Shown: one piece after another, positions 31,706 through 42,545 of the stretch | How positions within the stretch are numbered: the stretch's first letter is position 1 | Layout: the number at the start of each line of letters is the position of its first letter | DNA from: Diploptera punctata | Lineage: Eukaryota > Arthropoda > Insecta > Blattodea > Blaberidae | Assembly: GCA_030220185.1 (NCBI GenBank) | Contig: JASPKZ010007284.1 | Location: 1-64,000, forward strand | DNA length: 64,000 nucleotides | Direction: 5' to 3' | The notes under the pieces: model-generated | What the model saw: only the letters and a program-made list of their open reading frames with translations | Told to the model about the DNA's origin: nothing | Database searches by the model: none | Translations under genes and position numbers: made by a program

Positions 31706-31961
31706 TTCCCCAGCAGAACATATCCCGGGGAGGGAGAGAGGTACATGGACATTTCATGTACTAATGATAGAAGTACTATTGCATGATTCATATTGGGATG
31801 GATGTTCCATAATTTAAAAAGCTAGGACAACGTTAAATTATGTCCCCTATGTAATTAGCGAGAAAATTGACATTGTTATGGCATTTTCCAAAGAGACAGT
31901 ACAACTTAAAAGGATGACATCTACTATAATTATAGATATATACAGAGTACCTCAAACCTTA

Positions 31962-32392
31962 GCAAACTAACTAACTAACTCACTGGCACTATCGAACCCG
32001 TAGGTTCATGGCCGCGCGGACACAAGTTCTCTATACATCCCTATCCTGAGCGAATGTTTTCCAATCATTCCCTGTATAATCTACTTCCCTCAAATTATAG
32101 TTTTATTCTCCCACCTCATTCTTGGTCTATCAACTGGGCGTTTTCCTTCTGGTTTTTCTATAAGAAGCTTCAGTGCATGTTTTTCATTCCCCATTCGTGC
32201 CACATGTGCTGCCCATCGCAGTCTACGAGACTTAACTGTTCTTATTATATCTGGCTTCCTATAAATACCATGTAGTTCACTGTTATGTTGGGTTCTCCAT
32301 TCATCTGTCTGTTCATCTCTCTTTGGTTCAAAAATTGTCCTAAGAACTTTGTTCTCAAATATTCGTAAAACTTTGGGGTCAAAATTATCATG
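31962..32392 (-). mobile_element. LINE-B copy 5
   Basis: Minus-strand 3' end of about 430 bp, from VLRIFENKVLRT-like codons near 32380 to the GATAGTGCCAGTGAG end and GTTA repeats at 31962-31980. A few stops and a short deletion are present. Same truncation range as copies 1, 6 and 7. Confidence 0.85.
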
Positions 32393-32399
32393 GTAAAGG

Positions 32400-33265
32400 T
32401 CTGGAAAAAATCATCATTTTAAGATATGGAATCCAAGCTTGTTCTTCGTTAGTTGTAGGGTTTTCATCCTGTTTATTTCCCAAATTACTCCTCGGAGGAA
32501 GACATATTGTTGGATGTGCAACCACTGAATATCCATCTCTTGACTGGTCATTCTCTTGCTCTTTTCCCGTCCATTGGTGTATCTTCTTTAGCTCTCTTTG
32601 CAATGGTAGGAAATGCATATTAATTTTTACGGTCTTAAAACAATTATACCCTTAAGGAAAAATACAACTTACAGCTCAATGCAAATGCTCAAAATGACAA
32701 CCACCAATTTCAATATACTTATGACCTTGTACAGCAGACACAACAAATATTTGGAAGTATGCGGTAAAATTATGAGATTAGACCGCTAGCAGATACTCAT
32801 TGGTGTCTACTAGGATTTCATACAGCAATGGTTTTGTGCTCCCACAAAAAAATCCATAATTAAATATTGACATAACACGCAATTGTTTGCTATGAAACCG
32901 AAAACAGCATACAAAAGTGTTCTTCGTGCAAGATCTCGCGTGGGCCTGAAAATAGCTCTTCCGACCACTGTTATCACATCTCAGTATATATATATATATA
33001 AGCTACTCAAACAAATTACACGAACGCATGTTTAATCCAAAACCAAAAAAATATATATATTGAAACAATTTGATTTTTGAGAGTCAGATGTTTTGTTCTG
33101 AAGTAGATTGATTAAAACCAGGATAAAGATCTTCTTGATTTTATTAATTTTTATTTGAATACGTCAGTGAAGTTTCAAGAGTTGTTGAAACCAAAGTGAA
33201 TGCTCATTGAGTTATTCTTTATTTTTTAAAGAGGTTTGAAGAAATTGTTGTAGGAAATTGTTATT
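32400..33265. other. Unassigned sequence
   Basis: No gene recognised. A 76-codon minus frame at 32388-32618 has no motif. (TA)n run at about 32983-33000. Confidence 0.3.
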
Positions 33266-33269
33266 TTGT

Positions 33270-33665
33270 AGTCCACCGCTGTGGTCTCTGGGTAGCGTGC
33301 TGCCTTGTCACGCAGCGGGCCCCGGTTCGATCCCCGGTCGGGACAGTTTTTCTGGGTGAGGTTTTTATCGGGGTTTTTCCTCACCTGTAAGACAAATGTC
33401 AGGAAAACTTTAAGGCCCAAACGGTCTCCGAAATCATATGGCCATCGCAATCATCATCATTCATATTCATCTTATGTTAAGTTTAGGATTAGGGACTCTC
33501 CTGGCGCACCACTATCATCATCATCATCACCCATCATATCATCGGGGCAACGTAATCCCGCCTTCCAGGCGCCCCAACCTCAGAAGTTGGTTACAATTAC
33601 GCCATGCCAGGAGAGAAAAACCAGGAATGTCGAAAGACAAACCTGGGGCACTTGAAAGAAAATTG
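33270..33665 (+). mobile_element. SINE-A copy 5
   Basis: Full-length plus-strand copy from AGTCCACCGCTGTGG to GGGGCACTTGAAAGAAAA. Box B is GGTTCGATCCC. It lies next to the 5' end of the Tc1 pseudogene. Flanking repeats are not clean, so the ends are approximate. Confidence 0.9.
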
Positions 33666-33699
33666 TAGTTTTGTATTTTCTGCAGCTAATATAGAGCAA

Positions 33700-34632
33700 T
33701 AAGATATCTGAATAGAACATCAGTTGCACGAGCAGTTTCCATTCGCCATGTCTCTAGGTTTCTTGACGTCAGCCCTTCCGTCACCCATAGGCTCTGGAGG
33801 CGATATAGAGAAACACATGGATACAAAGGGCGACCCGGACAAGGCCGTAAGGAGGAGACTACAGAGGTAGGCCTACAGGATAAATTTTTCTTTTCCTATC
33901 AGCTTTGCGCACACGGACATCTGCAGCCAGAGACCTACAAAATGATTTAAAAACGGCAAATGGGGCGGTAATTTCTGATCAGACTGTAAGAAATTTACTA
34001 AGAAATGCAAAGTTGAGGTCTAGAATCCCCTTTAAAGCTCCTCGTTTAACACTTCAGCACAAAGAAGCCCGGCTGCGATTTGCTCAGAATCATGTCATTG
34101 GCAGCTCCGCCAATGGAAGGGTATTGTATTCTTGACGAGTCAAGATTTCGTATGACGTGTTCTGTTAGTCTCCATATATCTGGTTGGAGCTGGTTCGGTT
34201 ATGGTTTGGGCTGGAATTACTATTGTGTTTCGGATAGAGCGTATCGTTGTCCCACAGCGCATGAATGCTGATGTTTACATCAATGGCATTATCCTTCAAC
34301 ATGTCGTACCCTCTGCTTATGGCATGGACCTTAATTTTCTTCTAATGCATATCGCTAGATGTCATACAGCAACAGGCTACTAGAGATATCCTGCAAGAAT
34401 GCCAAGTGATGGACTGGCGTTGTATGCAGTCCGGACCTCAATCCGATCGAGCCTATGTGGAATAAACTGGAAAAAAACTTGTTCGTAAGCTTGCTGCTGT
34501 GCCACAGAACCTGGAAGAACTTTCAAATACACTCAATGAGGAATGGGTGAGAATCTCACAAGTTTCTGCGAGAGGGCTTCTTCGAAGCATACCTCGTAGA
34601 TGTAATACAGTCAACGAAGCTCACGGATGACA
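33700..34632 (+). pseudogene. Tc1-like transposase pseudogene
   Basis: Spans most of a Tc1-family transposase. A helix-turn-helix region with HRLWRRYRETHGY and the linker GRPGQGRK lies at about 33790-33850, then RTRTSAARDLQNDL (33905-33946) and DQTVRNLLRNAKLRSR. LDESRF (about 34129-34146) is the first catalytic Asp region. VWAGITIV follows, then IARCHTAT where DNARCHTA is usual, so the second catalytic Asp is missing. SPDLNPIEPMWN (about 34430-34465) has the final Glu. Multiple frameshifts and stops. No terminal inverted repeats were found. Confidence 0.85.
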
Positions 34633-34639
34633 CACTAAG

Positions 34640-34896
34640 TACTGAGTGTTGAAATAACCATGAAACATTGATTCCAAAAATAATAAATCTCAAATTCCCA
34701 TTTTGTTTTCTGTTACAGATGATAATTTGTTCGTATTTGTAATACTGTACAATAAAATATAGTTTGAATATCTACTCTAATTTTACATAAATCTTCAATT
34801 CATAATTACAAAAGTTCAAAAATTAAAATTGTTTCTATATTTATTTTGTGGCTTTGGTTTAAACATATGTTGGTCTAATTTTTTTATTATTATATA
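34640..34896. other. Unassigned AT-rich sequence
   Basis: Probably includes decayed 3' flank of the Tc1 element; nothing definite. Confidence 0.3.
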
Positions 34897-34898
34897 TA

Positions 34899-35468
34899 CA
34901 GGGAGATTCATAAAGAAGGAACGCACTTCAAATATGTATTTCTTCCAAAATACAAAAAAAAAATGGAAACACGATTCCAACGTTCCTGGAAAGAGAAAAA
35001 TCTGAAGTTCCGATCACGGCCGCATTGACGCTTTTGCTTGTCATGTTAATTGTTTGTATTAAAATGACGAAACAACAGGACGTTGGATTGGAAGAGGAGG
35101 GGCAGAAGATAAACTTCATCGCCGGTGGCCTCCCAGGTCGCCAGACCTAACCCCCTCTGATTTTTATTTATGGAGATACGTAAAAGAGGGTATTTTATCC
35201 CCCTATGCCTGACACTGTTGAAAATCTGTGACATCGAATTGTTGAATCTGTAAATTCGAAATTAGGGACAAGTTGATTCGTGTTTGGCAAGAATTGAATT
35301 ACCGTTTTGAATTTGTCGTGTAACACATGGTGGTCACATTGAATGCATAAAATAGTGAAAGCTGAACATTTCTTTTATCGGGAACATTGGAATTGTTTTT
35401 CTATTTTTTTTTTGTAGTTTGGAAGATATAAATATTTGAAATCTGTTCCTTCTTTCTGAATAGCCCTA
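34899..35468 (+). mobile_element. Internally deleted mariner-like element with both terminal repeats
   Basis: TIRs of about 62 bp: the left end CAGGGAGATTCATAAAGAAG and the reverse complement of the right end TAGGGCTATTCAGAAAGAAG remain about 85 percent alike by eye, ending in poly(A)-like runs. TA flanks both ends. Inside, 35085-35210 encodes WIGRGGAEDK and WPPRSPDLTPSDFYLW, the C-terminal catalytic block of a mariner-type transposase. The N-terminal two thirds are deleted, so it is non-autonomous. Confidence 0.85.
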
Positions 35469-35523
35469 TATACACATTTGTATGGGTTGAATGTCTGTGG
35501 GGTTGTATTTATAATGTGGACCT

Positions 35524-35868
35524 ATTTACTAACTAACTAACTCACTGACACTATCAAACCCGTATGTTCATGGCAGCGCGGACATAAGCTCTCCATACAT
35601 CCCTAACATGAGCTAATATTTTCCAATCATTCCCTGTATAATCTATTTCCCTCCAATCATGGTTAATGTTATTCTCCCACCTCGTTCTTGGTCTACCAAC
35701 TGGGCGTTTTCCCCTCTGGTTTTCATAGAAGAAGCTTCTATGTACCACTTCAATTCCCCATTCGTGGCACATGTCTATCCATCGCAGCCTATGAGATTTA
35801 ACTTTTATTATATGTGGCTTCCTATAAAGATCATGTATCTCACTGTTATGTAATATACTCCTCATAAG
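35524..35868 (-). mobile_element. LINE-B copy 6
   Basis: A frame of 103 codons at 35554-35865 (minus) covers LHNSEIHDLYRKPHIIK, HRLRWIDMCHEWG, RPVGRPRTRWENN and the DYTGNDWKILAH to RAYVRAAMNI terminus. It is among the best preserved LINE-B coding ends. Tail (GTTA)n at 35524-35545. It sits 55 bp from the mariner right end. Confidence 0.88.
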
Positions 35869-35869
35869 A

Positions 35870-36240
35870 AAAACTTAACTCCGATAACTTGTTTCGTGAA
35901 AGCGACTGATTTCTGCTTTAAAAGTCATTTTTTTACAAACAGTCCTCGTGGTTCGCGGTTTTAAACCAGGTCGGAATTCATGAATTGTTCAAGGTGTGAA
36001 AATATTGAGTATGGGTTCCTTCTGAAGGGAACTAAATACGTGGGCACCGTACCGTAGATTTACGGCACGTGAAAGAACATAAAAAAGCTTCTGATAAGAA
36101 TTGTCGACTCTTTCACGCACGTATTTTAATTGAAACGATAATGGGTTCAGCTATCAAATAACTATGTTGAATAAAAATAATAACACTTTTTTTTACAAAT
36201 CTGATTGTTTACTCAACTTTTAGTATTTCGTTATTTTTAA
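35870..36240. other. Unassigned sequence
   Basis: No recognised feature. Confidence 0.3.
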
Positions 36241-36580
36241 ATATGAAGGGTCCACGGAAAGAACATGCTAAGCCACTTTTTTTTCAAAATTATATTTATG
36301 CTCCCATCTTGTAGCTTTCAGAATCTTCTTTTTTTCTAGTAAAACACACAGGGAAAACCCCTGCTCAGTCACGGAATACAGAGGAGTAAAGAATTGGTGT
36401 GCAGGGAACGAAACTTCTAAAGTCAATGTGAATGTGGGAAAAAAACATGCTAGTTTTACTGGAGATGTAGTTACACTGTTTATAATAGTTTCCTTCCAAT
36501 TTTTACATTGTTGTCATTAGAAGATTTTTGTAAGATTAGATGGGAAGTTTAATGTTTTGTAATTATTATTTTGTAAAAAA

Positions 36581-37990
36581 ATGCCTGGATCTGAGGGTGA
36601 TAATAAATCTTCCATACCACCAAGCACAAAGAAGAGGAAACGTTATGGAAGGAGAAGTTCGATAGAAAGTGAAACTTCAAAACCACGAGACAGGAAATGA
36701 TTGTAAGTGCTGAAGAAAATGTTTGAGTTACTTTGTGTAGATCATAGGAAAGAAATAATTAAGAGATGAATGAATTCCATTAGCATGATGAGATTAATTT
36801 ATATCTTAGTGGACTGATTACCATATTCCCAGTTCAGAAGAGAAGGCCACGAAAAGGTGATTAGGCTTCATTCAGAGGTGCTTGATATAATATAGAATTC
36901 GTATTGCTGTTGATGGAAAAGTAGAGGAATACAGTGTTTGCCAAAAAACCATTCATCTCCTTACATGGTATTGGGAAAGCTAAAATGGATTGCATTGTGA
37001 AGTCCTTAAGATATAAAGGCGAAGCACTACGTGATGGCAGGAGGAAACACTCGAATCATCATCAGAAACGTGACTCAGAAGAACTGGTTCATAATCATAT
37101 AAAATCGTTACAGTACAGAACCAGCCACTACAGTCTACAAGATAGTAAAGTAACTGCCAGAAGAACTTAATATGAATAAATTGTTTAGAATGTTCTAGAA
37201 TATTCATCATGAGGTAGCCATTTCTTATGAAACAAATAGGACAGTTTTCAACAGGGATTTTAATATTTCCTTCAGATATCCTACAACCGATACTTGCAGT
37301 ACGTGCAATGAGTTCACTGCTAGAAAAAAAAGGTCTGGAATCATCATTAGTAACAAAGAAGAATGGAAACAGAAAAAAGTAATACAGAAGGAACTTAAAC
37401 AAATTTCAACAGAAAATGAGGTCCATTTAAGAAAAAGGTGAAACATTTTATAAAGGGAAAGATCAACAAAGGCGGAGAGCTAGAGAAATGTAAAGAAAGG
37501 AACGATTTGCTTTGATTACTGCAAACATTTTTTGTGCCCCAACATTACAACTAATGATGTATATTATAAAAGACAACTCTCACAATATATTTTCAATATA
37601 CATGTGCTGCTTACTGGAAAGAGTGTATTATACATGTATCCAGAAACTATTGGTAATAAGGAAAATTATAAAGTATGCTCTTTTCTGCAACATTTTGTTA
37701 ATCATTATCTTCATGTAGAAATTGATGAAGTTGATTTCTTTTGTAACTCAGCAGGAGGTCAGAACAAAAATGCTACTGTTTTCAGATGTTTCACCATTTA
37801 GTAAATGTTCAACAAAGATTTTTTTCAATAACAGGGCATTCTTACCTAGAGTGCGTTAATTTTGGTGGCCTAATAAATTATAAAACTTACGCTGACTTCC
37901 TGCAGGCTGGGCAGAAATATTCAGGAGTATTCGCCAGAAACCTATGTCATTTGATGTAGTAGATGTTGATCAAGAGTAATTTATTATAAA
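36581..37990 (+). pseudogene. Putative transposase pseudogene with CxxC, GGQN and GHSYLE motifs
   Basis: Coding pieces run in consistent order but in shifting frames. 36581-36700 starts Met and is rich in basic residues, with KKRKR near residues 17-21. 36934-37170 has the ISLHGIGKAK segment and TSHYSLQDSK. A DTCSTCNEF segment near 37285-37315 supplies a CxxC pair. 37532-37801 has ITTNDVYYKRQLS and FFCNSAGGQNKN, where relatives I remember have Asp before the GGQN. Then comes SITGHSYLEC (37826-37855). This resembles a multi-copy arthropod protein family whose name I cannot assign with confidence. Position between TIRs suggests it is the transposase. Confidence 0.65.
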
Positions 37991-38328
37991 GAGATGAACT
38001 GCTCTATTGAAGAAGCAGTATGTGTAAAAAATGTCATTTGCAACTAGGCCTATCAGATAATTTGTAGTATCAAATCAGCAGACTAATTTAGTGCGCTATC
38101 CAAATACCTACAATGGGGTATAGGAAGAGGATGTTATTTTGTTGCCAGAAGGGAAAGGAATAGTACCACAGTTTGCAAGAAACGAGTTCCTAATGCCAGA
38201 GGTGGCTTATACTGGTAAAAAAAAATAAATGTCGTGTATTTTGTTTTTAAAATCAGAAAAAAAAACTGAAAAAAATGACTTTTTTTACATTCCATATAGG
38301 GACATTACCAATATCCCAGGCAAATTAA

Positions 38329-38549
38329 CCCTTAAATTGGCAAAACACGAATTTCTTCTATTAGATATTTGAATGTGGCGGACCGCAGTGAAAACGGAAT
38401 CTTGTATAACTGTTATTATTACGTATATTGTATAATTAGACACACATTTAAGTGGTTTCTTTTTGTTCGTTTTCTTCTGATTTATTTCAAAATATTAAAT
38501 TAACTAAACCAACTCATGTATCTAAAAGGATACATTTCGAATTTAAGGG
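38329..38549. mobile_element. piggyBac-like MITE copy 1 (221 bp, TTAA flanks)
   Basis: Starts CCCTTAAATTGGC and ends GAATTTAAGGG, flanked by TTAA at 38325-38328 and 38550-38553. Nearly identical to the copy at 41836-42055. TTAA target sites and CCC-starting ends are piggyBac hallmarks. It carries a short palindrome TGTATCTAAAAGGATACA near the right end. Confidence 0.85.
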
Positions 38550-38868
38550 TTAAGAAGATTTGCAGGTGTTAAAAGCGCTTCTGCAGTCCTCAGGCTCAGG
38601 AATTCTTCTCCTCTCTATCACACAAAAAACAAAGATTATTTTAATTCAATATCATTAATTTTTGACAGTATAATGTAAATTACAATGTTGTTATTTTGAA
38701 TCTTCATTAGAATTTCATGGAGAAGAAAGAGACTTAACATAGTTTTTCCCTTTTTAATTGGCTTAACTGTAGTTACTGTTAAACTGTATGAAAAAGATTG
38801 GAAGTATTTTTGTTGTAATCATACGCTGTATTTAATACTTATTTCTAAAAAATATAGTTAAATTATAA

Positions 38869-39316
38869 AGACTATTTAACTCATGCCCCAAATGGGAGTC
38901 ATTGACCAATCACGTTTCAATTATTTCTGTTTTACAACCAATCAGAGTCGTGTTTCACTAAATATTTATCAGTGTTATAATTACCATATTAAAGAAAGCT
39001 CCTCCTTACAATATTGCGTTCCTTTGGCAATAAATAGTATGATCTCGTTGCAGTGATAAACAAAAGAAGCAGTAGAAGCGTACCTATCGTTTCTTCATTT
39101 GTTTTCAAACATCGCCGTTTACATTACATATATAAATATTTTAAAATAACTATAGTTAAATAATGATTTGTGAGTAAACATCTTAATTTTATTCGTTAAA
39201 TAGTCCTAACAAATGCCACTCTTGATTTCCAAATTCTCTAGATAAATTCACTCCTCACTTCGTGAGTCGTGAATTTATCGATAATTTGGAAATCACTCGT
39301 GGCATTACTTATGAAA
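38869..39316 (+). mobile_element. M-family repeat copy 3, internally deleted
   Basis: Very similar to copy 2, with the same short form, tandem CCAAT boxes and the 89-bp hairpin at 39215-39303. It lies inside the GGQN transposon. Confidence 0.88.
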
Positions 39317-39321
39317 ATTAA

Positions 39322-39398
39322 ACCTTGTATACTACCGTCATCCTCAACTATAATAAAAATATTTTATTATAGTTGAGGATGACGGAAGTATACAAGGT
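39322..39398. repeat. 77-bp near-perfect hairpin
   Basis: The 37-bp arm starting ACCTTGTATACTACCGTCAT pairs with its mirror ending GACGGAAGTATACAAGGT, with one mismatch and a 3-base AT centre. It immediately follows the M repeat. It could be a small palindromic insertion or the centre of a MITE. Confidence 0.85.
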
Positions 39399-39599
39399 AA
39401 AAAATATATCATTTAACATTATTATAACCTCAACGGTATAAAAAACAATTATGAACTTAAAATGTATAAAATATAGTGTCATAAAATTACTAGTAAGAAA
39501 ATTAATAAATTCTTGGGAGCGTTTTAAAGTTAAAATTTGATCCCCTGAAAAGTTTAAGAAAAGTGACTAAGCATGTTCTTTCCGTAGACCCTTCATATG

Positions 39600-40130
39600 T
39601 AAATAGAGAACGTCATAATAGATATTAATGGATGTGTCTAAAGATTTCTGTAAAATCCTGGGTAATAAGATAGGATCATCTGATAAAGACAATGTAATAA
39701 TATAATCAATTGAGTTGGTGTTTACTTGATGAAAATCCATTACTTATTTAATTAAATAAATATGTAATACTATATTTGAAGTAAGGTATCGTTCAGAATT
39801 ACAATATTTTGATTTGTAATTTCTATGACTAATATTGTAATAATGTAAGTACAGTATAATTAATACTCTATTAGTTAAATCTTATTTACATTCCATTCAT
39901 TGGTTCAGCTCACCACCTTATGGGTAGGGGCCTACTTTTACATGCCACACGCCACCCAGGCCTTTACAGTAGCACCTGTCTGGAGAGGGATTTTAAACTA
40001 TGGATCACGCAAGTTACTATTTTGACCTTAGAAGGGCATGGAGGGCTGATTGGCTTAATGCCAGGGCCTCCTATGAGACAATACAATATGAAGACGAAAC
40101 ACACATTCACACACAAATGCATTCTAAACA
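39600..40130. other. Unassigned AT-rich sequence
   Basis: No gene recognised. Short open frames at 39920-40203 overlap a SINE-like segment. Confidence 0.3.
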
Positions 40131-40250
40131 TGTCGAATATGTTAATGAAGATCATGATGGCCAGATGATAATCGGGGACCGGTTGCGCCTTAAAGTTTCC
40201 TGACATTTGTGAAAAATGTGAGGAAAAACCCCAGAAAAAAAAACTACTTA
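40130..40250 (-). mobile_element. SINE-A/B middle fragment
   Basis: Contains ATAATCGGGGACCGGTTGCG, CTTAAAGTTTCCTGACATTT and GAGGAAAAACCCC, the conserved centre of SINE-A and SINE-B in minus orientation. Head and tail are missing, so the subfamily is undecided. Confidence 0.65.
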
Positions 40251-40420
40251 AGAGTTCCATACTTTTTAAGATAAGTTACTTAACCTATTCTTCAAAATTA
40301 ATTCTTTATATGGAAGCGTTTGTTTTAAATCATAAACTCGCATATTCATACGTTATTGTAGTATTTATTCAGGTTTTAAAAGCCGTATCTTACATACATT
40401 ATTGAAACTATTATATTGAC

Positions 40421-41228
40421 TATTTAACTCATGCCCCAAATGGGAGTCAATGACCAATCACGTTTCAATGATTTCTGTTTTACAACCAATCAGAGTCGTG
40501 TTTCACGAAATATTTATCAGTGTTATAATTACCACATTAAAAAAAGCTCCTCCTTTTTAATATTCTGAACAGGTCTGGCCATTATTTTACAGTGACTGAG
40601 CCTGTGAGAAATATTGTATATATAGTGCATGAATGTCAACACATATATAAAAACATTTGTAGCAATTGATTATACCACCAAAAAAAGAAACCACTGTTTG
40701 CACTTAGCATGAAAATGCTATGATTGCAGTGAAGGACCTGCCTTCGGGCAGAATTACTATGGATGGATGTTTGCACTTTCTTAAATGTATTTTTTTCCCA
40801 GGTAATAATCCAGAAAAAAATAATTGTCATATTTACATCATACGACATCAGAAACGATCAGAAATATATTAATATACAGTTTGATGTGTTTCATTTTTTC
40901 TCCACTAGAGAGCATTCTTACAATATTGCGTTCCTTTGGCAATAAATAATATGATCAGGTTGCAGTGATAAACAAAGGAAGCAGATGAAGCGCACCTATC
41001 GTTTCTCATTTGTTTTCAAACATCGCCGTTTACATTAAATATATAAATATTTTAAATAACTATAGTTAAATAATTATTTGTAAGTAAACAGCTTAATTTT
41101 ATTCGTTAAATAGTCCTAACAAATGCCACTCTTGATTTCCAAATTCTCTAGATAAATCCACTCCTCACTTCGTGAGTCGTGAATTTATCGATAATTTGGA
41201 AATCACTCGTGGCATTACTTATGATAAA
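40421..41228 (+). mobile_element. M-family repeat copy 4, long form, split by a SINE-B 3' fragment
   Basis: Has the complete central region absent from copies 2 and 3, including TAGCAATTGATTATACC and CATTCTTACAATATTGCG. The terminal hairpin is at 41125-41213. A SINE-B fragment with target duplication lies at 40706-40767. Without it the element is about 735 bp. No coding capacity. Confidence 0.88.
40706..40767 (+). mobile_element. SINE-B copy 4, 62-bp 3' end with 11-bp target duplication
   Basis: Only the 3' end of SINE-B: AGCATGAAAATGCTATGATT, TGCAGTGAAGGACCTG, CGGGCAGAATTACTATG and a GGAT tail. Flanked by tgtttgcactt at 40695-40705 and 40768-40778. M copy 5 retains the uninterrupted site with one copy of that sequence. 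Confidence 0.93.
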
Positions 41229-41282
41229 CGCTTATACATGAATTAAAATTAATATTAATATTTCATAGTTACAAATAAATCT

Positions 41283-41694
41283 TCTTCTTGTATCTTGTAA
41301 GCCCACGTTTCCCTTAACAGAGATTTAGGCGCTCTCCCCCTAGAGGGAAGAATTGTAACCATACTAACTTAGTTAAACTTGTTTTCGTATAGATGTAATT
41401 TGAGTGGTCCGTGGTCAGCGTTCCGCCTCATACTGACATCAAGGAAACCAAGGTAGTACTAGGACGGGAAAATTTGGTAAATTTTGCTTAGAGGTCTTTT
41501 CATTCAGGCTTAAGGATTTTTTACGAGCCTGAAAATCTTCAGACTCGGAACCCACAGCTTAAAGCCCCTCCCGGAGGACTTGCTCCTTGGATTTTTCCAT
41601 CCTAAAAAAATCCATCGACGCCGGCCGGGTTTTTCACCCGCGACCCTCGGGACCAGAGGCAAGGAGCATAACCACTAGTCCGCCGCGGATAAGG
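41283..41694 (-). mobile_element. SINE-C copy 3
   Basis: Minus-strand full-length copy, head at the right end (GCGGCGGACTAGTGGTTATG), with the AAGTCCTCCGGGAGGGGC and AGGCGGAACGCTGACCACGG blocks. Box B region is altered. Confidence 0.9.
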
Positions 41695-41835
41695 TGAAAG
41701 AATTTAACAAATTAATGTAACATCAAATTTAAAAAAAAATAGATACAAAAACGTATACAAGAGTCATTAATAATAAATTTTAAAGTTTCAAATACATAAG
41801 ATGAATGCATTTCAAGAGCAATTACATTTTTTTAA

Positions 41836-42055
41836 CCCTTAAATTGGCAAAACACAAATTTCTTCTGTTAGATATTTCAATGTGGCGGACCGCAGTGAAA
41901 ACGGAATCTTGTATAAATGTTATTATTAGGTATATTGTATAATTAGACACACATTTAAGTGGTTTATTTTTGTTCGTTTTCTTCTGATTTATTTAAAATA
42001 TTAAATTAACTAAACCAACTGATGTATCTAAAAAGATACATTACGAATTTAAGGG
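41836..42055. mobile_element. piggyBac-like MITE copy 2 (220 bp, TTAA flanks)
   Basis: TTAA at 41832-41835 and 42056-42059. Sequence differs from copy 1 at only about ten positions by eye. Same 13-base ends. Confidence 0.87.
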
Positions 42056-42059
42056 TTAA

Positions 42060-42390
42060 TGTTACTTATGGGGATATCATGTTCTATGTTGTATCTATTT
42101 AGAGATACATAGGTATATTAATAATTATTAATAAGAATTCTTATGTTAAGTTATTTTAACTTAATCATATTATAAATTATTTAAGAAAATTGTATATATT
42201 AATGTTTTATATAAAACTACTTTATCTTAAACCACCTATAATTTCACAAAAAAAAATCTTAGTGTTTTTTTTTTTCATGACCCTACCGTAAAATATTTGT
42301 GAAATCTCGTGTTATATACAGACGTTCATTGCAATTAGTTGAAATGTTTCATATGATGTAGTATGAAGGCAATAGACATCCATTTAACTT
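42060..42390. other. Unassigned AT-rich sequence
   Basis: Nothing recognised. Confidence 0.3.
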
Positions 42391-42545
42391 TTCACTACAG
42401 TTGTGGTCTAGAGGCACCCGCTCATACACCGGACCCGGTTTCGATCCCAAATCGAGTTGAATGTCCCAATTGAAATTGGTTCCCCTCAACTCTAAACCAA
42501 ATGTTGTGAATTTTGGGCCACAACGTTCCTGAAAAATCACTAATT
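42391..42545 (+). mobile_element. tRNA-like retroposon
   Basis: GTTGTGGTCTAGAGGCACC resembles box A, and CCGGTTTCGATCCC is a good box B about 35 bases later. The body after it, AATGTCCCAATTGAAATTGG, is non-tRNA. Seen once. Confidence 0.5.

Larger units (their letters stand above)
36245..39594 (+). mobile_element. DNA transposon with about 38-bp TIRs around a GGQN-motif protein
   Basis: The left end GAAGGGTCCACGGAAAGAAC and the reverse complement of the right end GAAGGGTCTACGGAAAGAAC agree at all but a few of the first 38 bases. ATAT flanks both (36241-36244 and 39595-39598). It could be a target duplication or part of the TIR. Between lies a degenerate gene (36581 to about 37870), a TTAA-flanked MITE, an M-family repeat and a 77-bp hairpin, all later insertions. 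Without them the element would be about 2.6 kb. Confidence 0.8.

Noticed and set aside
33438..33668. His-rich frame with apparent metal-binding run
   Set aside because: It is the CATCATCAT stretch of SINE-A, present in every copy of that SINE.
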